This document shows positions 1-5,506 of a stretch of 6,616 bases of DNA, one piece after another. Position 1 is the first letter of the stretch; every line of letters starts with the position of its first letter. Position numbers and translations under genes: made by a program. The DNA comes from Bacteroidota bacterium. GTDB taxonomy: Bacteria; Bacteroidota; Bacteroidia; Bacteroidales; UBA10428. Location: positions 1-6,616 of the forward strand of contig JAHEEB010000238.1 in the NCBI GenBank assembly GCA_024640925.1. The letters are read 5' to 3'. The notes under the pieces were generated by a model that was not told where the DNA came from, made no database searches, and saw only the letters and a program-made list of their open reading frames with translations.

Positions 1-677
1 CAGGCAAAGTTTTAAGCGGTAATTACTTTACCATTGATTGGAGTGGGGAAAACAATAAGTTAAAAATCGAAATCGATATCAATGGAGGAAGAAGTTATTC
101 CTTACTTGGCACTTCTCCGATTTTATCCGTTCCGGTTGCTAATTATGCTGTTAAATCAGGTTTTCCGGCGGGCATAATCGAAGCTTTTGCAGGGGATACT
201 TCGCAAATACCAGATGGATGGTTGCTTTGCGACGGTCGGGCAGTGGACCGCACACTGTATAAAGTATTATTTAAAGCTATTGGACTCAACTGGGGTAAGG
301 GTAATGAGATAAATAGCTTTAATATTCCGGATTTAAGGGGGCAATTCTTAAGGGGCACTTTAGGTCTTGCTGATACTACCAATGATCCGGATGTTAATAA
401 AAGGATTCCTAACAGTAATGGAAATAAAAACGCCCCCGGAAGTATGCAGGTGGATGCTTTTCAGGGCCATAGACATACTCCGCTGCCAGGATACTCAACA
501 TTTTTAACTTATCCTGGAATTGGTCCAGAACAAAATCAGGCCGCAAACGCGGAAGACAGATCTTCTGTAATGTCAACAACTGGTGATCCTATTACTGATG
601 GCACAAATGGAATCGCCCGAATTTCTTCAGAGACTCGCCCAAAGAATACCTATGTGAATTACATTATAAAGTATTGA
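1..677 (+). CDS. Secreted surface protein with C-terminal phage tail-collar domain (5' truncated)
   Basis: The reading frame is open from the window edge (first full codon at position 3) to TGA at 675-677, giving 224 visible residues; the start lies upstream. Residues 1-52 end in LLGTSPILSVPVANYAVKSG. This matches a module common in Bacteroidota secreted proteins, where an IDW...Y.LK.E.D..GG..Y.L.GTS segment is followed by LLSVPYALYA. Residues 55-118 fit the phage tail-collar family (Pfam PF07484): GIIEAFAG, PDGWLLCDGRAV, LFKAIG, then FNIPDLRGQFLRG. Further on are GHRH (155-158), a His-x-His of the kind that binds metal in T4 tail-fibre tips, and ETRPKNTYVNYIIKY at the C-terminus, the usual end of such proteins. 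No T9SS C-terminal sorting domain is visible. The function is unknown; I infer a trimeric, exported adhesin- or fibre-like protein. No phage genes are seen beside it, so a prophage tail fibre is less likely. An internal TTG at 222 is not the start, because the domain begins before it. Confidence 0.85.
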   Translation, partial: GKVLSGNYFTIDWSGENNKLKIEIDINGGRSYSLLGTSPILSVPVANYAVKSGFPAGIIEAFAGDTSQIPDGWLLCDGRAVDRTLYKVLFKAIGLNWGKGNEINSFNIPDLRGQFLRGTLGLADTTNDPDVNKRIPNSNGNKNAPGSMQVDAFQGHRHTPLPGYSTFLTYPGIGPEQNQAANAEDRSSVMSTTGDPITDGTNGIARISSETRPKNTYVNYIIKY

Positions 678-785
678 TTCAATTAACTATATACCATTTG
701 GATTGCTAAGAGGCGATTAAACTCATGTTCGTTTTTCGAATCCAAACACAAATGCGCTTATAGAGTATATTTCACAACAAAACAA
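678..785. other. Convergent intergenic spacer, no gene seen
   Basis: This is the AT-rich space between the collar-protein stop and the helicase terminator. It contains one 8-bp inverted repeat, TTTGGATT (697-704) and AATCCAAA (739-746), separated by 34 bases. That is a weak candidate for 3'-end structure of the collar gene, because the loop is long and no clean U-run follows. I see no coding sequence here. Confidence 0.5.
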
Positions 786-822
786 ATGAGGCTTTTCTAA
801 TGTAAAGCAAGAGAAGCCTCAT
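786..822 (-). terminator. Rho-independent terminator of the DEAD-box helicase gene
   Basis: A perfect 9-bp inverted repeat, ATGAGGCTT (786-794) and AAGCCTCAT (814-822), extends inward by four more pairs, one of them G-T (795-798 with 810-813). The result is a 13-bp stem around an 11-base loop. Read on the minus strand, the stem follows the helicase stop codon by 15 bases and runs straight into TTTGTTTTGTTG, a T-rich tract. That arrangement fits intrinsic termination of the minus-strand gene. On the plus strand the bases after the stem (CTCTGTTTAAATTAATT) are less U-rich, so termination of the collar gene from the other side is possible but weaker. Confidence 0.8.
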
Positions 823-837
823 CTCTGTTTAAATTAA

Positions 838-2100
838 TTATCTTTTCTCAGCTTTTTTAGCACCATACCATTGGCTCTTGTTTTTATTTTTGTTCCCCGA
901 AACAGTTGGCCTCTGATGCTCCGATCTTCTCGGTTGCTGCTTCACCTGTTTAACCGGATTATTATCCATCAATGGAAATGGATGATTGTCAACAACCGGT
1001 ATTTTTTTAACAATTAATTTCTCGATATCTCTCAGAAATGCTTTTTCTTCGGCATCACAAAATGAAAGGGCTGTGCCGTTTGCTCCCGCCCTACCCGTCC
1101 GGCCAATGCGGTGCACATATGTTTCAGCAACATTTGGTATCTCGTAGTTAATAACATAACCCAAGTCATCAACATCTATCCCCCGGGCTGCAATATCAGT
1201 GGCAACAAGTACCCTTGTTGTCTGAGCCTTAAAATTATTCAAGGCACGTTGTCTTGCATTTTGTGCTTTATTGCCGTGTATGGCTTCGGCCTTAATGTTA
1301 TGCTTTATAAGAATTTTAGCAACTTTGTCGGCTCCAAACTTGGTGCGGGTAAATACCAAAGCGGTTTTAATGCTTTGATCTTTTAAAAGATCGATCAATA
1401 AAGCATTTTTGTTTCCCTTATCTACAAAATAGATATATTGTTTGATGGTATCGGCCGTTGTTGCAGAAGGTGTCACTTCTACTTTAACCGGCTTTTGCAG
1501 AATGGTATTGGATAATTTAACAATCTCCGGTGGCATGGTAGCCGAGAAAAACAAAGATTGTCTCTTATGAGGCAGTATCGCCAGCAGCTTTTTTATGTCA
1601 TGAATAAAACCCATGTCCAGCATCCGATCAGCTTCATCCAGCACAAAAATTTCAATATCCTTTAATGTAATAAACTGCTGATTTATCAAATCCAGTAACC
1701 TTCCCGGAGTTGCAATCAAAACATCCACTCCTCTCTGCAATGCTGATGTTTGCTGGCTTTGATTTACTCCACCAAATATAACAGTATACTTTATACCTGT
1801 GTATCGGCCATACGAATTAAAACTTTCGCCAATCTGAATAGCGAGTTCGCGTGTTGGGGTAACAATCAAACTTCTTATTTTCCTTTTTTTGTCATTTGTG
1901 TTGACTGTGCTTAGCAGCTGTATAATCGGAACAGCAAAGGCTGCTGTTTTTCCTGTGCCTGTTTGCGCACAACCCAGAAGATCGCGTCCCTGTAAAATAA
2001 TAGGTATTGCTTGTTCCTGTATTGGCGTAGGCTCTGTGTATCCCTCTTCATTTAATGATTTAAGAATGGGATCAATAATTTTTAATGAACTAAAATGCAT
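838..2100 (-). CDS. DEAD-box ATP-dependent RNA helicase, RhlE-like
   Basis: This is a complete 420-residue protein with every superfamily 2 DEAD-box motif in order. They are the Q motif (PTPIQ, Gln28, with an upstream Phe3), Walker A AQTGTGKT (45-52), PTRELA (82-87), a GG pair (110-111), TPGR (131-134), DEAD (155-158), SAT (186-188), LVFTRTK (248-254), ATDIAARGID (300-309) and HRIGRTGR (330-337). Such enzymes unwind short RNA duplexes with ATP in the cytoplasm, usually in ribosome assembly or mRNA turnover and often under cold conditions. The start leaves only two residues before the conserved Phe3 of the Q motif, so it fits. The tail from about residue 381 is basic and polar (many K, R, Q, N), as expected for an RNA-binding extension. 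Family members of this compact build in Bacteroidota are usually called RhlE; the exact subfamily (RhlE, SrmB or CshA-like) is not settled by the motifs. It is transcribed alone, divergently from the dehydrogenase gene. No Shine-Dalgarno is visible, which is normal for the phylum. Confidence 0.95.
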   Translation of the reverse strand: MHFSSLKIIDPILKSLNEEGYTEPTPIQEQAIPIILQGRDLLGCAQTGTGKTAAFAVPIIQLLSTVNTNDKKRKIRSLIVTPTRELAIQIGESFNSYGRYTGIKYTVIFGGVNQSQQTSALQRGVDVLIATPGRLLDLINQQFITLKDIEIFVLDEADRMLDMGFIHDIKKLLAILPHKRQSLFFSATMPPEIVKLSNTILQKPVKVEVTPSATTADTIKQYIYFVDKGNKNALLIDLLKDQSIKTALVFTRTKFGADKVAKILIKHNIKAEAIHGNKAQNARQRALNNFKAQTTRVLVATDIAARGIDVDDLGYVINYEIPNVAETYVHRIGRTGRAGANGTALSFCDAEEKAFLRDIEKLIVKKIPVVDNHPFPLMDNNPVKQVKQQPRRSEHQRPTVSGNKNKNKSQWYGAKKAEKR

Positions 2101-2408
2101 GAATAATTTTTTAAACAGAAAATTTTTTGCTTAACAAAGAAAATCCTGAAATGTAACTTGATGCAAATGTACGATTTTTAATTGGATTTAAATAATAGCC
2201 ATCAAATCAATAAAATACATAATTGTTTTTATCGTTTGGCTTTTCTTGAATTGGAGCCACTCAAAAGTTTTTCAGAAAGACACTTTATGAAAAACTTGAA
2301 AAATCAGCTTTTTCTTGATAAAAATCATATAAATCAGCTGTCCGCTGGTAATATTTATCATGTTTTCGGCTTGATGGAAAAGCTATTTTTAAAATTAAAT
2401 TATCATCT
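2101..2408. other. Divergent intergenic region between helicase and dehydrogenase genes
   Basis: This 308-bp AT-rich region separates two outward-facing starts. The helicase side holds the promoter box described separately. The dehydrogenase side has no clear TAnnTTTG box; the nearest, TATCGTTTG at about 2230-2238, has one base too many. Other contents are a 9-bp direct repeat AAATCAGCT (2301-2309 and 2331-2339, 30 bp apart), a small inverted repeat GAAAAA/TTTTTC (2298-2314), and a short open frame running to the dehydrogenase start. I recognise no RNA gene or riboswitch. Confidence 0.5.
2164..2192 (-). promoter_or_regulatory. Putative Bacteroidota-type promoter of the helicase gene
   Basis: On the minus strand, TACATTTG (complement of 2164-2171) matches the Bacteroidota -7 consensus TAnnTTTG exactly. 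Seventeen bases further upstream is TTTA (2189-2192), one mismatch from the -33 box TTTG. Transcription would begin near 2157-2160, giving a leader of roughly 57-60 bases. The match is by eye only; short AT-rich motifs like this also arise by chance. Confidence 0.4.
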
Positions 2409-2412
2409 ATGA
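2287..2412 (+). CDS. Doubtful 41-codon upstream ORF overlapping the dehydrogenase start
   Basis: From ATG at 2287 the frame encodes 41 residues, MKNLKNQLFLDKNH to KLFLKLNYHL, with basic and hydrophobic character and no recognised domain. The frame can be extended upstream to a TTG at 2182 (76 residues), just after an in-frame TAA. Its TGA (2410-2412) overlaps the dehydrogenase ATG as ATGA, the layout seen in translationally coupled gene pairs. Against it are a composition close to random AT-rich sequence, no visible ribosome binding site and no known family. It could be a leader peptide, a tiny gene, or chance. Treat it as unproven. Confidence 0.2.
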   Translation: MKNLKNQLFLDKNHINQLSAGNIYHVFGLMEKLFLKLNYHL

Positions 2413-4040
2413 GTGGGGGGTTATTTCATATTCCGGAACCGGTTAACGAAAGAATTTTAACGTATATTCCGGGAAGCAGCGAGCGCGAAGAACTGAAGAA
2501 TGCAATTAAAGTTTTCAGAAGTAAAACCATTGATATTCCTATGTTTATCGATGGCCAGGAAATTAAATCAGATAAAAAAGTACGAATCCATCCTCCCCAT
2601 GATATTGATCATACCCTTGGATATTATTTCGAAGGAAACAAAGAGCATGTAAATCTTGCTATTGAAGCTGCTCTCAAAGCAAAGAATGATTGGATGGAAA
2701 TGCCATGGACAGCACGTGCAGCAATTTTTCTGAAAGCTGCCGATTTGCTTGCTGGTCCATACAGAGCAAAGATAAATGCTGCCACCGTTTTAGGTCAATC
2801 GAAAAATGTTCATCAGGCTGAAATCGATTCTGCTTGTGAATTGATCGACTTTTTTAGGTTCAATGTGAAATTTATGGAGCAAATCTACGACATGCAACCC
2901 AACTCCGTTCGTAATCATTGGAACCGAAATGAATGGAGACCGCTCGAAGGGTTTGTTTTTGCTCTTACACCCTTCAATTTTACTGCCATTGCCGGAAACC
3001 TTCCAACATCTCCGGCTATGATGGGGAACACTGTTGTCTGGAAACCATCAAAAAGCCAAATTTACTCTGCTGCAATAATTATGGAGGTTTTAAGGGAATC
3101 GGGATTACCAGATGGGGTAATAAATATGGTTTTCGCCCCGGGACCGGTAACTGCTGAAGCTATTCTGAACCATCGTGATTTTGGAGGTATCCATTATACC
3201 GGTTCTACAGAAGTATTTCACACTATCTGGAAAACCATTGGCATGAATATTCAGAAATATAAGTCGTATCCGCGCATTGTTGGAGAAACAGGGGGAAAGG
3301 ATTTTATATTTATGCACGAAAGTGCAGAACCAATACATGTTGCCACGGCTCTTACCAGGGGCGCATTCGAATACCAGGGACAAAAGTGTTCGGCTGCGAG
3401 CAGGGCTTATATCCCTGAAAATAAATGGGAAGAAGTCAAATCGTTTTTAGGAGCCAACCTGAAATCTATAAAAATGGGTAGTTCCGAAGACTTTTCTTGT
3501 TTCTTTAATGCAGTTATTGATGAAAAATCGTTTGATAAACTGTCCGAAGCCATTGAGAAAATAAAGAACAGTAAAGATGCTGAAATTGTTTTTGGCGGTA
3601 ATTCGGATAAAACCAAAGGATATTTTATTGAACCAACCGTTGTTCTGACAAATAATCCTCATTTTTTCAGTATGGAAGAAGAACTGTTTGGTCCTGTTTT
3701 AACCATCTATCTCTATAACCCGGCAAAGTACGAAGAAACACTGAAACTGTGCGACAACACATCTATGTATGCCCTAACCGGATCAATATTTGCCAAAGAT
3801 CGCCAGGCAATTCTTGCTGCTGAGAACATTTTACGTTTTGCTGCAGGAAATTTTTACATAAACGATAAACCAACAGGTGCCGTAGTTAGTCAACAGCCAT
3901 TTGGAGGAGCAAGAGGTTCCGGCACAAATGACAAAGCCGGTTCGATGATAAATTTGTTGCGCTGGGTTTCGCCCCGCTCTATCAAAGAAAATTTTGTATC
4001 TCCAACCGATTACAGGTATCCATTTTTACAGAGTGAATAA
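2409..4040 (+). CDS. pruA: 1-pyrroline-5-carboxylate dehydrogenase (L-glutamate gamma-semialdehyde dehydrogenase)
   Basis: This enzyme oxidises L-glutamate gamma-semialdehyde (in equilibrium with pyrroline-5-carboxylate) to glutamate with NAD+, the last step of proline and arginine/ornithine breakdown. The 543 residues match the stand-alone long form of the family and resemble the mitochondrial ALDH4A1 type rather than the bifunctional PutA fusion. Visible landmarks are the N-terminal IPEPVNE and PGSSERE segment, TPFNFTAIAGN with catalytic-site Asn190, WKPS with Lys212, GETGGKD with the general-base Glu293, GQKCSAASR with the nucleophile Cys327, EEELFGPV (423-430) for NAD binding, and the family signature FGGARGSGTNDKAG (498-511). 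ATG 2409 is chosen because the conserved N-terminus follows directly; no Shine-Dalgarno is seen. A run of six G occupies codons 3-4. Proline dehydrogenase, the expected partner, is not in the window. Its 3' end faces the plug gene with 7 bp between the stops. Confidence 0.95.
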   Translation: MSGGLFHIPEPVNERILTYIPGSSEREELKNAIKVFRSKTIDIPMFIDGQEIKSDKKVRIHPPHDIDHTLGYYFEGNKEHVNLAIEAALKAKNDWMEMPWTARAAIFLKAADLLAGPYRAKINAATVLGQSKNVHQAEIDSACELIDFFRFNVKFMEQIYDMQPNSVRNHWNRNEWRPLEGFVFALTPFNFTAIAGNLPTSPAMMGNTVVWKPSKSQIYSAAIIMEVLRESGLPDGVINMVFAPGPVTAEAILNHRDFGGIHYTGSTEVFHTIWKTIGMNIQKYKSYPRIVGETGGKDFIFMHESAEPIHVATALTRGAFEYQGQKCSAASRAYIPENKWEEVKSFLGANLKSIKMGSSEDFSCFFNAVIDEKSFDKLSEAIEKIKNSKDAEIVFGGNSDKTKGYFIEPTVVLTNNPHFFSMEEELFGPVLTIYLYNPAKYEETLKLCDNTSMYALTGSIFAKDRQAILAAENILRFAAGNFYINDKPTGAVVSQQPFGGARGSGTNDKAGSMINLLRWVSPRSIKENFVSPTDYRYPFLQSE

Positions 4041-4047
4041 TAGTATA

Positions 4048-5286
4048 TCACATTTTTGATTCCAGAATTGTCACTCCCGCCGGTTTAAAATAGATGTCGC
4101 CAAGCGGCCGGTAATAAACAATAATCAAATAACTGTTTGAAGTCTGGTAGTGATTACCTTCGGTTATATCTTGTTCATACAATTTTGTATTGTATTCATG
4201 GGTGATGTATCGATAATTATACAAACCCTGTTTCAGAAATAAGTCTTTGAAATACATCCCTCTTTCAGGATCAAACTCCATGTAATTATCGGTATGTTGC
4301 CACCCTGTAATAGCACCTTCGATATATATATCGTATGGCAAAGGCATACCTGTCTCTAATTGAAAATGCACAATTGCATAATCTGCATCGAGTGTATCAT
4401 CGTCGTGGCTTTCCTGGTTACCTATATAGAATAATCCATTGAAATCGGCATTTGAAAAGTACTCTTTATCGCCCCTGAGCTTATCGGGTTTAAGAAAAAT
4501 ATTGTAAAAAGGAGCAATATAGTCCACTCGCTCTACCCTTTCCGAAAAAAATTTAAGCGATTTCATATCGAACCATCTGAATTCACTTACTCCCGGAAAA
4601 ACTATTTGTCCGGGTATGTTAAACATTAAATGCTGCCGCGAATCGGTTGAGTATTGTTCAAAAATCTGCCGGGTAGACCAATCATTATTCTGCATAACCG
4701 AAAGTTTCAAATTGCCTGCCAGGGCATGAATAGAAACATCTTTCGGGTTAACATCAACGAGCAGCTCCTGCTTGTCGCCCAGTTGTTCAGAACGATACTT
4801 ATCAACGTCAGCTTCAATATCTATCTCTGATTCGTAGATGATAAACTTTTCTGTTAGAACCGGTTTATCTTTTTCATTGTCTCTATAAATGGTCAGGATG
4901 TAATTTCCGCTTCGTAAAAAACTGATATCCTCGTTTGGAAGATTTAACCGATAATGAATATAATCAACAGTAGTATTAATTGAAGAGGCAAATGGGTTCA
5001 GTGGATTCTCCGGATATCCTTTCAGATATTCATCCTTATCTAGTTTAACAGGAGTCCAGTCAAAATCGCATAATTCGACCGTATAGGTGAATATTTCTTT
5101 TGTACTACCGAAAATATCAAACCGTAGTTCAAGGAAATCGCTTCCGGATAAGTCAATTGCGGGGAAAGAAAGAGGATATCCCTCCCTGAAAAACAATACT
5201 GTTCCGGGTTTACCTGTAATATTCTGTGCGTTGGGTGTCTGGCAAATAATCAGGAAGAATAAAAGAAATATAAATCTTACTTGCAT
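4048..5286 (-). CDS. Type IX secretion system plug protein (DUF5103 family)
   Basis: The 412-residue protein starts with a typical signal peptide (MQVR, then a hydrophobic stretch at 5-15, likely cleaved near PNA-Q at 20-21). There is no proper lipobox, so it is probably soluble in the periplasm. The N-terminal domain (about 25-150) carries family hallmarks: LFFREGYPLSFPAIDL, LELRFDI, YTVELCDFDWTPV, YIHYRLNLPNED and SGNYILTIYRD. Further C-terminal are PGVSEFRWFDMKSL (231-244) and the closing EGNHYQTSNSYLIIVYYRPLGD (376-397). This fits PF17116/DUF5103, to which the plug of the SprA translocon belongs. In Flavobacterium johnsoniae that subunit closes the periplasmic side of the SprA pore when PorV is not bound. 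The assignment rests on pattern recognition of these segments. The gene stands alone, with no other T9SS component nearby, which is normal because T9SS genes are scattered. The length is close to the family norm and I see no frameshift. Confidence 0.85.
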   Translation of the reverse strand: MQVRFIFLLFFLIICQTPNAQNITGKPGTVLFFREGYPLSFPAIDLSGSDFLELRFDIFGSTKEIFTYTVELCDFDWTPVKLDKDEYLKGYPENPLNPFASSINTTVDYIHYRLNLPNEDISFLRSGNYILTIYRDNEKDKPVLTEKFIIYESEIDIEADVDKYRSEQLGDKQELLVDVNPKDVSIHALAGNLKLSVMQNNDWSTRQIFEQYSTDSRQHLMFNIPGQIVFPGVSEFRWFDMKSLKFFSERVERVDYIAPFYNIFLKPDKLRGDKEYFSNADFNGLFYIGNQESHDDDTLDADYAIVHFQLETGMPLPYDIYIEGAITGWQHTDNYMEFDPERGMYFKDLFLKQGLYNYRYITHEYNTKLYEQDITEGNHYQTSNSYLIIVYYRPLGDIYFKPAGVTILESKM

Positions 5287-5309
5287 AATTTTGTTTATTT
5301 ACAAAAACT

Positions 5310-5317
5310 CAAAAGTA
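5310..5317 (-). promoter_or_regulatory. Putative promoter (-7 box) of the T9SS plug gene
   Basis: The minus strand reads TACTTTTG here, an exact match to TAnnTTTG, 23 bases before the plug ATG. Transcription would start around 5303-5306 with a leader of about 17-20 bases. The upstream -33 element is poor: only TTTA, about 22-23 bases away, is seen. Confidence 0.4.
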
Positions 5318-5443
5318 ACAACGATATTTTACCTTATACTAAAAATGCTTTATAATAGCATCAAATTAATTGTGCCATCTGCTAATTGGGGATCTGAAAC
5401 AAATACTTATTCAAATGTTCCTGATAATGTTATACACGAAAAT

Positions 5444-5473
5444 TTTGATTTTCAACTTCATTTATTATTTTTG
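5444..5473 (+). promoter_or_regulatory. Putative Bacteroidota-type promoter of the acyl-CoA synthetase gene
   Basis: TTTG (5444-5447) is followed after 18 bases by TATTTTTG (5466-5473), an exact TAnnTTTG. This is the best two-part match to the Bacteroidota promoter in the window. It would start transcription near 5478-5480 and leave a leader of about 27-29 bases before ATG 5507. It lies inside the short open frame at 5345-5494, which speaks against that frame being a gene. Confidence 0.45.
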
Positions 5474-5506
5474 ACCCGTTTTTATTTATACTAAAAATAT
5501 ATCAGT

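Larger units (their letters stand above)
5287..5506. other. Divergent promoter region between plug and acyl-CoA synthetase genes
   Basis: This 220-bp AT-rich region separates two outward-facing starts, with one promoter candidate facing each way (described separately). Between them is a 5-bp inverted repeat, ATGCT (5345-5349) and AGCAT (5357-5361), too short to call an operator. A 49-codon open frame (ATG 5345 to TAA 5494) has no recognised product and is in the same frame as the synthetase, ending 12 bases before its ATG. Confidence 0.5.

Noticed and set aside
1..677. Prophage remnant
   Set aside because: Only the collar domain is phage-like; the preceding segment is a Bacteroidota secreted-protein module and no other phage gene or attachment repeat is visible.
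697..746. 8-bp inverted repeat TTTGGATT/AATCCAAA as a terminator for the collar gene
   Set aside because: The loop is 34 bases and the stem AT-rich, with no U-run after it; chance is likely.
1111..1386. Plus-strand open frame inside the helicase gene
   Set aside because: The opposite strand encodes helicase motifs IV-VI across these positions, so this is antisense shadow.
2298..2314. GAAAAA/TTTTTC hairpin as an attenuator before pruA
   Set aside because: It is a six-pair stem of almost only A-T pairs with no U-run or alternative pairing partner; too unstable to support the call.
5087..5344. Plus-strand open frame opposite the start of the plug gene
   Set aside because: It lies antisense to a well-supported signal peptide and domain, and its sequence matches nothing; it is a shadow of the plug gene.
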